This document shows positions 27,215-36,128 of a DNA stretch of 64,000 nt, piece after piece. The DNA lies in NCBI GenBank assembly GCA_049317525.1, contig JBMOIC010000002.1, positions 1 through 64,000 of the forward strand, given 5' to 3'. Under the pieces are notes generated by a model. It ran no database searches and was not told where the DNA came from. It saw only the letters and a program-made list of their open reading frames with translations. Each line of letters starts with the position of its first letter. Position 1 is the first letter of the stretch. Source of the stretch: UBA961 sp049317525. Its GTDB lineage: Bacteria; Bacteroidota; Ignavibacteria; Kapaibacteriales; UBA961. A program made the translations under genes and the position numbers.

Positions 27215-28297
27215 TTAGATACTATTACCTTCTTTTAATAATTCTGCTCTTTCAGCAATTTGTAATTGTTCAATAATTGATTTTAGTTCGCCATCCATTA
27301 TTTCTCGTAAAGAATAGTTTTTTATATCACCTTCTAGTCTATGATCGGTTACTCTATTTTGAGGATAATTATAGGTTCGTATTTTTTCTGATCGATCACC
27401 AGATTTCACTTGGGATTTTCTACTATCAGAAATAGCCGAAAATTGTTTTTCAAACTCTAATTCATATAATTTACTTCTTAGCATTTTCATGGCTTTCATT
27501 CTATTCTGCAATTGTGATCTTTCTTCTCTACATTGAACCACAATTCCAGAAGGCTTATGAACTATTCTTACTGCTGTTTCAACTTTGTTTACATTCTGTC
27601 CACCTTTTCCTCCAGCCCTTGCAAATCCGATTTCTAATTCAGACTCATGAATCTGAATATCAACTTCCTCTGCTTCAGGAAGAACAGCAACTGTTATTGC
27701 AGAGGTATGAACTCTTCCATTTGCTTCTGTGAGTGGTATTCTTTGCACTCTATGGACACCACTTTCATATTTCATAGTACCAAAAACATCTTCCCCAGCA
27801 ATTGTAAATACAATTTCTTTAAATCCACCCATTTCGCTTTCACTAATATCAAGGATTTCTGAAGTGAAATTATTTTGTTCTGTAAATTTTTGATACATTT
27901 TATATACATCACCAACAAAAATTGCTGCTTCATCTCCACCAGTACCAGCTCTTATTTCAACAACACAATTTTTTGTATCATTTGGGTCTTTGGGAATAAG
28001 TAAAATTTTTAGTTCATCCTCTAAACAAGCTAGTTTTTCTTGAAGATCTGATTTTTCTAAAAATGCCAGATCTTTTAAATCTGGATCATTAGAGATTGAT
28101 TCAATTAATTGTGTATTTGAATCAATATCCTTCATTAATTGTATAAATTTATGAGCAGCTTCTGCAATAGGTTCTAATGTTTTATATTCTCTAGAAGCTA
28201 TTCTAAATTTAGCAGTATCATTGATAATAAGTGGGTCATTTAAATCTGCAGTGATTAAATCATACCGTTCGATAATTGATTGTAATTTTTCTTCCAT
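27215..28297 (-). CDS. prfA: Peptide chain release factor 1
   Basis: Class I release factor that reads UAA and UAG. The protein is 360 aa. The catalytic GGQ lies in [19 protein letters not shown]. The stop-codon recognition region reads [19 protein letters not shown], with PLT where most RF1 proteins have PAT or PVT, still of the RF1 PxT form and unlike the SPF of RF2. [20 protein letters not shown] and [12 protein letters not shown] are also standard. The OmpA-family gene begins one base after its stop, so the two are probably cotranscribed. Confidence 0.96.
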   Translation of the reverse strand: MEEKLQSIIERYDLITADLNDPLIINDTAKFRIASREYKTLEPIAEAAHKFIQLMKDIDSNTQLIESISNDPDLKDLAFLEKSDLQEKLACLEDELKILLIPKDPNDTKNCVVEIRAGTGGDEAAIFVGDVYKMYQKFTEQNNFTSEILDISESEMGGFKEIVFTIAGEDVFGTMKYESGVHRVQRIPLTEANGRVHTSAITVAVLPEAEEVDIQIHESELEIGFARAGGKGGQNVNKVETAVRIVHKPSGIVVQCREERSQLQNRMKAMKMLRSKLYELEFEKQFSAISDSRKSQVKSGDRSEKIRTYNYPQNRVTDHRLEGDIKNYSLREIMDGELKSIIEQLQIAERAELLKEGNSI

Positions 28298-28355
28298 AAA
28301 TTCTATAAGTTAGTTTTTTTCAAATGATAAAAGTAAAATCTACAAGATTGTTCCT

Positions 28356-30344
28356 ATGAAGATATTTAAATGTAACGGATTATCTATTAAAATGTTGGTA
28401 TACAATACCATTTTAGTAAGTATTCTTCTTACGATATTTTATGGTTGTGCCCAAGAAAATCCATTATTATATGATACAACACGTAGAGACAGTAGCGTTA
28501 GTATTCGTTTTATAAACATGTCTAATGATGGCTTACCAAGGCTTTTCTCTATGGACGGTACATTTGGTTTTTCGCAAACAGAGTTTGGAGCATGCACAGA
28601 ATCATTTGTTTCACCTTTAGATAGTGTACATTATAGTCTTTTATCTAATGGAAAAGAACAGTATTCTACAAAAGTGCCAGGAGCATTAAAAAAATCTTTT
28701 TATCGAAGCACAATTCAAACATATATTTCTGGTCAAAGTTCTACAAATACAGATTCATCAATTCTTATACAAAGTAGCGTATTTAAAAGTAATTCTTTAA
28801 AAGGAAATGCTTCTCTTAAAGTAATCAATATGATTGCTGATTCATCTTTTCTTATAGATATTACTTTGGGTTGTCAAAATGGTATTCCTCTTGGTAATGG
28901 GCTCTCTAATACAAGTATTTCTAATGATGTGTTAATCTCATCAGGTTTTTATACTATTACATTAAAAAATAAAAGAACAAATGAAATCATTGGAATGTAT
29001 GCAAATAATACGATCAGTTTTTCCAAAGATAGTATCTACACTTTAATATTATCAAAAAGTAATAAAGACAAATCAATAAGGGTTTTTGTACTCAATGAAC
29101 TTGATTTAACTTCTTCGGCAATTAAAGAGATACAGCTAACATCGATGCTTGAGTCTGAATTATCAATCATTAATTTAAGCTCGATTCAAACTGATATTAA
29201 AAGAGATATTTCTGGCCAACAATCTGATATCGTAAGTTCAGTCGATCCACTTTCTATTATCAGTAAAAAAATATCAGTGTGTTTGTCTTCATTAGAAGAT
29301 CATATTCTGATTAACCAAACTGGTTTTACTCAACTATTAAGTACATCATTTATCAATTTTGCTCCTTCTTCATCTTATGCTGCCATAATTGTAGATTCAA
29401 TGGGATACAAAGCTGGTAAAACCTTTTTATTTTCTTTACAAAAGCCACAATTAAAAGCTTCTACAAGTTCAATTAAAATTGTAAATGCAGATTATTCATT
29501 GAATGGGCTTTCAATTGGAATTGGTGCTAGAACATCAGATAATGGACAATTTCAAAGTGGTTCACTTTTAGTGCAATCTCTAAAAGCGGGCGATATATCT
29601 CAACCATTAATTATTCCAAGTGGCATTTTACCAATTACAATATTAAGTTCTACATTACCGCAAAAACTCATTAATCAATGGATTTCAACTATACAAAGTG
29701 GTATGTCTTATATCATTGTTATTGAAAAACAAAGGGTTACTTGTATAGAAGAATCTTCTTTACAAAAATTTACAATGGATCAAGGAACATTTACTCAAAT
29801 TGTTCATGCCGCAAACTCAGAGAGGTCTTTTACATGTTCATTAGATAATGTTCTTGTAAATGCGCCATTATTTGTTGATGGAGTTTTAGGAACAGTAGTA
29901 AAAACAAATAAAAATGTAGAATTTTCATTCAATGGGTCTATACCGGTGAAGTATTCAACACATGCAGATTCATCGTTGTTTATATGCGTTTCTGACAATT
30001 ATTCTGCTATATCTTATAATTATCCTACCGGCGGTATTTTTTATGACAAAGCAGGCTTAAGGGTGATAAACTTACTTAAAGATTCCTCAATCATATATTC
30101 CCTAGATTATGATCCAATAACTAAAATAGGAATCCCTATTTTCTCCAATATTATACCTGGCACTTCATCTTCTTACCATTATGTAGATAGAGATCGAAGA
30201 TTATCATTTGGTATTTTATCAAATAATACCCAGTTACCTTTATCACTCACTAATAATATTTCTATATCTACCGGAAAAAATTACAGCTTTATTGTTTTAC
30301 CTAATGGCCTAATAACAAAAGTGATAATAAGACAAGAGTTTTGA
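28356..30344 (+). CDS. Repeat-containing lipoprotein (DUF4397-like)
   Basis: Predicted lipoprotein of 662 aa. A hydrophobic stretch after a basic N-terminus ends at a lipobox-like IFYGC (Cys about 31), followed by AQENPLL. The rest is beta-rich with several spaced modules that begin alike: VSIRFINMSNDG, ASLKVINMIADSS, SSIKIVNADYS, FTQIVHAANSERS and AGLRVINLLKDSS. This pattern, with alternating PGxxx strands, is weakly like DUF4397 (secreted Ig-like repeats). No enzyme motif is visible. It is divergent from prfA and its stop overlaps the recX ATG (TGATG), so the two are coupled although functionally unrelated. Confidence 0.6.
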   Translation: MKIFKCNGLSIKMLVYNTILVSILLTIFYGCAQENPLLYDTTRRDSSVSIRFINMSNDGLPRLFSMDGTFGFSQTEFGACTESFVSPLDSVHYSLLSNGKEQYSTKVPGALKKSFYRSTIQTYISGQSSTNTDSSILIQSSVFKSNSLKGNASLKVINMIADSSFLIDITLGCQNGIPLGNGLSNTSISNDVLISSGFYTITLKNKRTNEIIGMYANNTISFSKDSIYTLILSKSNKDKSIRVFVLNELDLTSSAIKEIQLTSMLESELSIINLSSIQTDIKRDISGQQSDIVSSVDPLSIISKKISVCLSSLEDHILINQTGFTQLLSTSFINFAPSSSYAAIIVDSMGYKAGKTFLFSLQKPQLKASTSSIKIVNADYSLNGLSIGIGARTSDNGQFQSGSLLVQSLKAGDISQPLIIPSGILPITILSSTLPQKLINQWISTIQSGMSYIIVIEKQRVTCIEESSLQKFTMDQGTFTQIVHAANSERSFTCSLDNVLVNAPLFVDGVLGTVVKTNKNVEFSFNGSIPVKYSTHADSSLFICVSDNYSAISYNYPTGGIFYDKAGLRVINLLKDSSIIYSLDYDPITKIGIPIFSNIIPGTSSSYHYVDRDRRLSFGILSNNTQLPLSLTNNISISTGKNYSFIVLPNGLITKVIIRQEF

Positions 30345-30973
30345 TGAAAATACTAGTATCCATATCAGCTGCTAAGAAACGCTCTTTTTGTTTTTTAAAC
30401 TTTGATGATGGCTCATATATTTTATGCTCAATAGATTTAGTATCAAAATTTACTTTAAAAAAAGGTCAAGAAATTGATGAAGATACTATTCAAAACATTA
30501 CTCAAATGCAGAATACATATGATTGTAGGCAAGCTGCACTTAATTATGCAACGTATGCTTTAAGGTCAGAAAAACAAGTACTTGATGCATTAACAAAAAA
30601 AGGATTTAGTGTTAAGATAGCAGAAGATGGCTTGCAGTTCGTAAAAGAATTTGGTTATGTATCAAATCATGTTTTTTGCGAACAATTTATCAAAGCCAAA
30701 GTACAAAGAAGATATTATGGTATTGATAGGATTCGTAGGGAACTTGCTTTAAAGGGTATTGAAGACTCAATGATACATGAATCAATTCAATTATATTATC
30801 CAATTGAATCTTTACAAGTATATGCCAATAAGTCTGCTCAAAAAAAACTAAGATCAATATCTTTTAAAACTAAACAGAAGCAAAAAGAAGCTCTATATAG
30901 ACATCTCTTAGTTCAGGGATACTCATTTGAAATTATTAAACAAACAATAAACAACATTATATTAGACACTTAA
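30344..30973 (+). CDS. recX: RecX-family regulatory protein
   Basis: RecX modulates RecA filaments. The protein is 209 aa and all-helical, with the three-helix repeats of the family: RQAALNYATYALRSEKQVLDA, then FGYVSNHVFCEQFIKAKVQR with YYGIDRIRRELALKGI, and YRHLLVQGYSFEIIKQTI at the end. The ATG at 30344 overlaps the lipoprotein stop; an in-frame TTG lies one codon earlier. recA is not in this window. Its stop overlaps the convergent EVE-domain gene by four bases. Confidence 0.85.
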   Translation: MKILVSISAAKKRSFCFLNFDDGSYILCSIDLVSKFTLKKGQEIDEDTIQNITQMQNTYDCRQAALNYATYALRSEKQVLDALTKKGFSVKIAEDGLQFVKEFGYVSNHVFCEQFIKAKVQRRYYGIDRIRRELALKGIEDSMIHESIQLYYPIESLQVYANKSAQKKLRSISFKTKQKQKEALYRHLLVQGYSFEIIKQTINNIILDT

Positions 30974-31383
30974 TATTCAGTGTTTGATAATAATAATACT
31001 CTATGAAATTGATCAGTTGTTACAGGCATAACACTTAATCTTGATTGTTTTACTAAAGCCATATCTTGAAGAATGCTGTCTTGCTTGATTATGTGAAGTG
31101 ATACTGGGTTTTCAAGTTTCTTATCTACGGCTAAATCCACAACTACCCATCTATTATCTTCAGTTGTTGGGTCTTGATAACTTTCTTTATGTACAGTAGC
31201 AATACCTACTATTTCTAATCCTTCATTAGAATGATAAAAAAGAACTTTATCACCTATCTTCATGTCTCTTAGCGTATTTCTTGCTTGATAATTACGTACT
31301 CCATCCCAAAATGTAGTTTTATCTTTTGCGAATGTAGTCCACGAATATTTAAATGGCTCTGATTTTACTAAAAAATAGTTCAT
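30970..31383 (-). CDS. EVE domain-containing protein
   Basis: Single EVE-domain protein of 137 aa (PUA-like fold). It starts MNYFLVKSEPFKYSW, followed by FWDGVRNYQARNTLRDMKIGDKVLFYHSN and GIATVHKESYQDPT, which is the family pattern. EVE domains bind modified bases or RNA; this stand-alone form is conserved from bacteria to eukaryotes (thymocyte nuclear protein 1). It lies 7 bp after the LytR_C gene on the same strand, with no defence or restriction genes nearby, so a housekeeping role is more likely. Confidence 0.92.
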   Translation of the reverse strand: MNYFLVKSEPFKYSWTTFAKDKTTFWDGVRNYQARNTLRDMKIGDKVLFYHSNEGLEIVGIATVHKESYQDPTTEDNRWVVVDLAVDKKLENPVSLHIIKQDSILQDMALVKQSRLSVMPVTTDQFHRVLLLSNTEY

Positions 31384-31390
31384 AGTAGAT

Positions 31391-31870
31391 TTAACGAAAA
31401 GGTTTTAATTGAAGATAATCTTGTCCAATAATAAGACTCACTCTTAGATATAAACTAGAATCAATACGCTTAAGAATCATTGAGTCACCAATTCCAACTG
31501 CATAAGCAACATTATGTGCTGATAAAGAATCATTAACTAAATCGAGAACAAATGATCTCTTTACGATTGATTCGTAATTATTGATTTCAACAACATCAAA
31601 TCCCCTATCTCTTAGATAATTCATTGCTTGCCTAGCAATTCCCTTATTATTTGTTCCGTTTAATATATTGAGTTGAATATATTGTTCTGATACAGTTCTT
31701 CTTTGATTATGAGGCAACAGTGAATCTACAGGTGGATTAATAAATAGCCGATTAATTAAGATAAATATCAAAACAAAAACGACAGAGGACAATACTATAA
31801 TTATCAACAACTTATACCATTTAGATAGAATAGTTGTAACTATATGTAATATTTGATAGAGATTATTCAC
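31391..31870 (-). CDS. LytR C-terminal domain membrane protein
   Basis: Protein of 159 aa with one N-terminal transmembrane segment (about residues 18-40) and a C-terminal LytR_C domain outside the membrane: IQLNILNGTNNKGIARQAMN, RDRGFDVVEINNY, VAYAVGIGDSMIL. LytR_C domains are found at the end of LCP cell-wall ligases and alone in many bacteria; the catalytic LCP domain is absent here. The start codon is GTG. It lies upstream of the EVE gene and is divergent from the NatA-like gene. Confidence 0.85.
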   Translation of the reverse strand: MNNLYQILHIVTTILSKWYKLLIIIVLSSVVFVLIFILINRLFINPPVDSLLPHNQRRTVSEQYIQLNILNGTNNKGIARQAMNYLRDRGFDVVEINNYESIVKRSFVLDLVNDSLSAHNVAYAVGIGDSMILKRIDSSLYLRVSLIIGQDYLQLKPFR

Positions 31871-31995
31871 TAATACTCATTATTTTTATTTTTGATTCCA
31901 GACAAAATTAACTAAACAATCTATTTCGAAAAACAATAAGATTTCTTGTTTCTCGAGATGTAGACAAAATATATATCAGCTTTTAATATAAATAT

Positions 31996-32913
31996 ATGCT
32001 TCGTGTTCAAAAACTGTGTAAAACCTTTAATACCTCATTGTTCCAGAAGTCAGTTGTAGCTGCAGAGAATATATCATTTGATGTTGAATTCGGATCTATT
32101 TGTGGTATTGTTGGCCAAAATGGTGCTGGTAAAACAACAACCATTCGTATGATTCTAGGCATTTTGTTGCCAGATTCAGGATCTATTTATATTGATGGAA
32201 TTGAACATATTGATAAAACAATTTTTGGTTATTTACCAGAAGAACGTGGTTTATATAAAAAAAGTACTGTATGGGAAAATCTCTTTTATCTTGGAAGCTT
32301 GAAATTAAAAGACAAATCTATTATCAAAAGTTCTATCAAATATTGGTTAGAACGTTTTGACATAATAGATTATAAAAATAGAGAGATTGCTGAATTATCA
32401 AAAGGTAATCAACAAAAGATTCAATTTATTGCATCAATATTACATAATCCCAAGATATTAATTGTAGATGAGCCTTTCTCAGGTTTAGATCCATTGAATC
32501 AGGTTCTTTTTAAAGATATTCTGATCGAGTTGAAAAAATCAGGTTTGGCAATAATATTTTGTACTCATCAATTGCAAACAGCTGAAGAAATCTGTGACTC
32601 TATTGTAATGATTCATCAAGGTAAAGTTGCTCTAAATGGAACAATTGAAGAAATAAAACATCAATATCATAGTGATTCTTTTGATATCGTTTTCGATGAA
32701 AATAGTGAATTGCAAGATTTTATACTTGATAGAACACTTGAGATACATCAAATTTCAACCAATAAAGTAAGAGTTTCAATCACAGATACAACCAAGTTTA
32801 CAGAATTACTTCAAAAGCTATCTCACTATCAAAGTATTGTTTCGATTGAAAAGTTTGTTCCAAGCTTATTATCAATTTATACAGATATAATTTCTTCAAA
32901 GAATATTAACTAA
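31996..32913 (+). CDS. ABC transporter ATP-binding protein (NatA-like)
   Basis: ABC ATPase of 305 aa. Walker A is VGQNGAGKTTTIRM, the signature is AELSKGNQQKIQFIASILHNP (degenerate SKGN in place of SGGQ, as in other NatA/DUF4162 proteins), Walker B is ILIVDEPFSGLDPLN, and the H-loop is CTHQL. About 85 C-terminal residues form a DUF4162-like domain. It pairs with the permease that begins 3 bp downstream. This type is associated with sodium or drug efflux; the substrate is unknown. Confidence 0.92.
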   Translation: MLRVQKLCKTFNTSLFQKSVVAAENISFDVEFGSICGIVGQNGAGKTTTIRMILGILLPDSGSIYIDGIEHIDKTIFGYLPEERGLYKKSTVWENLFYLGSLKLKDKSIIKSSIKYWLERFDIIDYKNREIAELSKGNQQKIQFIASILHNPKILIVDEPFSGLDPLNQVLFKDILIELKKSGLAIIFCTHQLQTAEEICDSIVMIHQGKVALNGTIEEIKHQYHSDSFDIVFDENSELQDFILDRTLEIHQISTNKVRVSITDTTKFTELLQKLSHYQSIVSIEKFVPSLLSIYTDIISSKNIN

Positions 32914-32916
32914 ACA

Positions 32917-34164
32917 ATGAATATTAATCACATATTTCAGATAGCAAAGTGGGAGTTTGTACAAAAAGCTAAAACAAAAGCTTTTATATTATCATTGGTT
33001 CTCACCCCAGTTATTATGTCTTTGTTCAATATCGTACCTATGATATTGATGAATACTATAACTAAAGAAACAAAAAGAGTATTAATAGTAGATCAAACAC
33101 ATTTTGCAGGAAATGCACTTTCAATGTTATTGGACTTTAATAAAGAAACAGAAAAGCATACAATTCAAACTACTCTTGAACAGATTTCACCAAATACACC
33201 TATCAATATCAAATCGTATACAGATCTTATTATTCAAGACAAATATGATGCTTTTATTGTTTTACCTTCTACTTTACTTCAAAAAAGAGAATACGATTAT
33301 TATAGCCTGAATATCAGCAATATTAGTGATTTTGAGGTATTAGAGAAATCTATTAAAAAAGTAATTACCGATACATTGTTATCATTTCACAAGATAAGCG
33401 AATCAACATTTCAAGATATATCTTCTGAAGTAAAAGTACATACAACTAAGATAAAAACAAATGGAGATATTTCTAAAGGGAATACTCTGACTGAATTTAT
33501 AGGTATGTATGGTTCTCTACTTATCATTATCATGATGGTTACTTTTTCTGGTCAATTATTGGTGAGAAGTTTATTAGATGAAAAAAGCAATAGAATAATC
33601 GAGATACTTCTATCTTCTGTAAGCTCAATTGAACTTATGTATGGCAAGTTGATAGGGTTGGGTTGTTTAGGACTCTTACAAGGCATTACTTGGTTAGTAT
33701 TTGGACTAATTGCCTCAGTGATCTCGGGGTTTCAGAGTGATATTTTTGCACATATACCTTTTATATTTATGTATGCAATCCTTGGTTATTTTTATTATGC
33801 CTCAATTTTAATCGGAATTGGTTCTACTGCAACTACAGAACAAGAAGCGCAAAATATAACAGGTTATATAATGATGTTCACCATAATACCATTTTTATTT
33901 ATGATGGTGATAATGGATAATCCTTCAGGAACAGTAGCTATAGTTTGCAGTTATATTCCTTTTCTTACTCCCTCTATTATGAGTGCTAGAATTGCAGTTC
34001 AATTCCCCAATATTATCGAAATCATCTTAAGTACAATAACATTAATCCTATCTATTGGTATCAATGTTATGATATCTGCCAAAATATTTTCTATTGGCAT
34101 CTTAACATATGGTAAAAGGCTTACTTTTAAAGAAATATGGATTATTGTTCGGTCGAAGGGTTAG
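32917..34164 (+). CDS. ABC-2 type permease (NatB-like)
   Basis: Membrane protein of 415 aa. One transmembrane segment lies near residues 22-45, followed by an extracytoplasmic domain of about 135 residues, then five to six further segments from about residue 190 (SLLIIIMMVTFSGQLLVRS onward). The ABC-2 motif VRSLLDEKSNRIIEILLSSVS after the first of these is typical of NatB-like exporters. It is translated right after its ATPase, forming a two-gene exporter unit. Its 3' end overlaps the convergent barrel gene by 23 bp. Confidence 0.9.
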   Translation: MNINHIFQIAKWEFVQKAKTKAFILSLVLTPVIMSLFNIVPMILMNTITKETKRVLIVDQTHFAGNALSMLLDFNKETEKHTIQTTLEQISPNTPINIKSYTDLIIQDKYDAFIVLPSTLLQKREYDYYSLNISNISDFEVLEKSIKKVITDTLLSFHKISESTFQDISSEVKVHTTKIKTNGDISKGNTLTEFIGMYGSLLIIIMMVTFSGQLLVRSLLDEKSNRIIEILLSSVSSIELMYGKLIGLGCLGLLQGITWLVFGLIASVISGFQSDIFAHIPFIFMYAILGYFYYASILIGIGSTATTEQEAQNITGYIMMFTIIPFLFMMVIMDNPSGTVAIVCSYIPFLTPSIMSARIAVQFPNIIEIILSTITLILSIGINVMISAKIFSIGILTYGKRLTFKEIWIIVRSKG

Positions 34165-34858
34165 CCTTTGGCCTTATTGCAGATTGTGTTTCACCAAAAT
34201 AAACTCCTAAAGTTAAAGTAAAGTAAGATTTCTCCGCTTCTATTGGATCCCTACCTATAAAATTGACAATATTATATTTTGCTTCTAAATTACCTGTAAA
34301 TATTGGTATATGGAAATCTAATCCCGCACCAAATCCAATACCTATCCTAGAGATTGTTTCATTTTTTGGAGGTAATGGAAAAGACTGTTTATTATACTGT
34401 ACATCTACAGAATTCATCATATAATTATACGTCATATCACCCATAAAATATAATGATACCAAGCCACGATTAAATTGATAATGTAATCCTGCACTTAGTG
34501 GAATAATATTTTGAATTGATGTCATTATCGCTAATGTGTCTTTATTATCAATTTGATTAACAATTGGTATAACACTCTGAGGAAATCTTGCTATACCAGC
34601 CCCACCATTAAACCATACTTTTTCGTCTAATTCAAATCGTAACTTTGCATTTACAATATATCCTGTATTAGGGCCCTCTCTTAATAAAACTCCTAAAGCA
34701 TTTTGTACTTTTAATAAGTCTTCATTATAAATTTGATTCAATTTTTCTGATGGTGTGGCAAGACCAACTTGCAAACCAAATGAACTTTGTGAAAACAAAG
34801 TATTATTACAAGAAAAAAAGCAAGATACAAACAATAAAGAAAGTATAATTTGTCTCAT
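34142..34858 (-). CDS. Outer-membrane beta-barrel protein
   Basis: Predicted outer-membrane protein of 238 aa: signal peptide of about 23 residues ending LFSQ, then alternating amphipathic strands (SFGLQVGLATPSEKLNQIY, IVNAKLRFELDEKVWFNGGAG, SAGLHYQFNRGLVSLYFMGD, IGFGAGLDFHIPI, LEAKYNIVNFIG, YFTLTLGVYFG) ending in an aromatic strand and a short polar tail. This looks like an eight-stranded OmpW/outer-membrane protein-type barrel. Two cysteines in the signal could suggest a lipobox (FFSC), but the position is less typical than the SQ cleavage site. Function is unknown. Confidence 0.72.
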   Translation of the reverse strand: MRQIILSLLFVSCFFSCNNTLFSQSSFGLQVGLATPSEKLNQIYNEDLLKVQNALGVLLREGPNTGYIVNAKLRFELDEKVWFNGGAGIARFPQSVIPIVNQIDNKDTLAIMTSIQNIIPLSAGLHYQFNRGLVSLYFMGDMTYNYMMNSVDVQYNKQSFPLPPKNETISRIGIGFGAGLDFHIPIFTGNLEAKYNIVNFIGRDPIEAEKSYFTLTLGVYFGETQSAIRPKANPSTEQ

Positions 34859-34907
34859 AAAATAGTTCCTTATTCAAATTAAAATACATGTGCAAAGTAA
34901 GACGATT

Positions 34908-34937
34908 CAAAAGTATTAAAGTTTATTTTTGGTTAAA
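34908..34937 (-). promoter_or_regulatory. Bacteroidota-type promoter for the outer-membrane barrel gene
   Basis: On the minus strand TTTA (34934-34937), an 18-bp spacer and TACTTTTG (34908-34915), about 50 bp before the ATG at 34858. It lies back to back with, and partly overlaps, the tRNA-Lys promoter. Confidence 0.45.
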
Positions 34938-34959
34938 AAATAAATTATAGTTAATTTTG
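34928..34959 (+). promoter_or_regulatory. Bacteroidota-type promoter for tRNA-Lys
   Basis: TTTG at 34928-34931, a 20-bp spacer and TAATTTTG at 34952-34959 match the Bacteroidota -33/-7 consensus exactly. The end of the -7 box is 15 bp before the mature tRNA 5' end, as expected for a stable-RNA promoter. Confidence 0.7.
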
Positions 34960-34974
34960 AAATCTAACAAGGTT

Positions 34975-35046
34975 GATCCCGTAGCTCAGTGGTAGAGCAT
35001 CTGACTTTTAATCCGAGGGCCGTAGGTTCAAGTCCTACCGGGATCA
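34975..35046 (+). tRNA. tRNA-Lys (anticodon TTT)
   Basis: A 72-nt cloverleaf: acceptor gatcccg pairs with cgggatc plus discriminator A; D arm gctc/gagc; anticodon loop CTTTTAA with anticodon TTT at 35007-35009; T arm gtagg/cctac around TTCAAGT. The 3' CCA is not encoded. The anticodon stem (tctga against tccga) has one T-C mismatch at the middle pair, position 29-41. It sits alone, with a promoter upstream and a terminator downstream. Confidence 0.95.
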
Positions 35047-35078
35047 CACTTTTTCTCTTTAGTGAGATATAAAAAAAG

Positions 35079-35108
35079 AAAATCTCTGATATTCATCAGA
35101 GATTTTTT
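35079..35108. terminator. Bidirectional terminator between tRNA-Lys and the peptide-transporter operon
   Basis: A perfect 12-bp stem, aaaatctctgat (35079-35090) and atcagagatttt (35095-35106), with a four-base loop. A T-run follows on the plus strand and the A-run at 35071-35077 gives one on the minus strand, so it can end both the tRNA transcript and the converging oppF transcript. Confidence 0.9.
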
Positions 35109-35111
35109 TAT

Positions 35112-36128
35112 TTATACCAAAGGGCAAGCTACCAATTGATTTTCTTTAGCTATTAGTTCAGGAATAGATATTGAACATGATTCTTGGGCAATTGGACATC
35201 TTGTTCTAAAACTGCATCCACTTGGTTTATTTAATGGATTGGGTATATCACCACTAAGAACAATTCTTTTCTTACCTTTTTGTTTTGGATCTGGATTAGG
35301 TACAGAAGACAATAAAGCTTTGCTATATGGATGTTTAGGATTAAAATAAACATCATCTGCATCGCCTACTTCTACCATATTTCCTAAATACATAACTCCG
35401 ATTCTTTTACTAATATGATGAACAACCGATAAATCATGTGCAATAAACAAATATGATATACCAAATTCATCTCTTAAATCTTCCATCAAATTAATTACTT
35501 GAGCTTGCACAGATACATCAAGTGCAGAAACAGGTTCATCACAAATAATTAATTCTGGATTAGTTGCTAATGCTCTTGCAATACCAATGCGTTGTCTTTG
35601 TCCGCCAGAAAATTCATGAGGAAATCTTGATGAATATTCTGGTTGTAATCCTACTTTTTCTAAAAGCCATAATACTTTATCATTAACTTCAGCAGCTGAC
35701 ATTTCAGAATTATGTATTTCTAAAGGTTCAGATACGATTTGTTTTACAGATAATCGGCTATTTAAAGAAGAATATGGATCCTGAAAAATCATTTGTATCT
35801 TTGATCTAAAAGGAATCATTGATTTAGTATTAAGATGTAAAAGATTATGAATCTCTCCATTTTTATCGTGATAAAGTACTTCACCACCTAAATGTACATC
35901 TGGAGATACATGTCTTAAAACATTGATAATCGCTCTTCCCACTGTTGTTTTACCACAACCAGATTCACCTACAATTCCTAATGTTTCACCACGATGCAAA
36001 GAGAAACTAACTCCATCTACAGCTTTTACTTCTGCAATTTTCTTTTGTATCACTCCACCATAGATTGGAAAATATACTTGGAGATTTTTTACTTCTAATA
36101 ATAAAGAATTATTCATAAGATAGTCCAT
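35112..36128 (-). CDS. oppF: Peptide ABC transporter ATP-binding protein (OppF/DppF type)
   Basis: ABC ATPase of 338 aa. Walker [14 protein letters not shown], signature [15 protein letters not shown], Walker [19 protein letters not shown], and the C-terminal oligopeptide-transporter domain with [15 protein letters not shown]. It is the last gene of a five-gene peptide importer. With the OppD-type gene before it, it corresponds to the second half of the fused YejF ATPase. The ATG at 36128 overlaps oppD by 20 bp; an in-frame ATG at 36116 gives a more typical N-terminus and is a good alternative. Confidence 0.92.
   Translation of the reverse strand: MDYLMNNSLLLEVKNLQVYFPIYGGVIQKKIAEVKAVDGVSFSLHRGETLGIVGESGCGKTTVGRAIINVLRHVSPDVHLGGEVLYHDKNGEIHNLLHLNTKSMIPFRSKIQMIFQDPYSSLNSRLSVKQIVSEPLEIHNSEMSAAEVNDKVLWLLEKVGLQPEYSSRFPHEFSGGQRQRIGIARALATNPELIICDEPVSALDVSVQAQVINLMEDLRDEFGISYLFIAHDLSVVHHISKRIGVMYLGNMVEVGDADDVYFNPKHPYSKALLSSVPNPDPKQKGKKRIVLSGDIPNPLNKPSGCSFRTRCPIAQESCSISIPELIAKENQLVACPLV

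Noticed and set aside
30970..31383. EVE-domain gene as part of a modification-dependent defence system
   Set aside because: The protein is a stand-alone EVE domain, and its neighbours (recX, LytR_C) are not restriction or nuclease genes.
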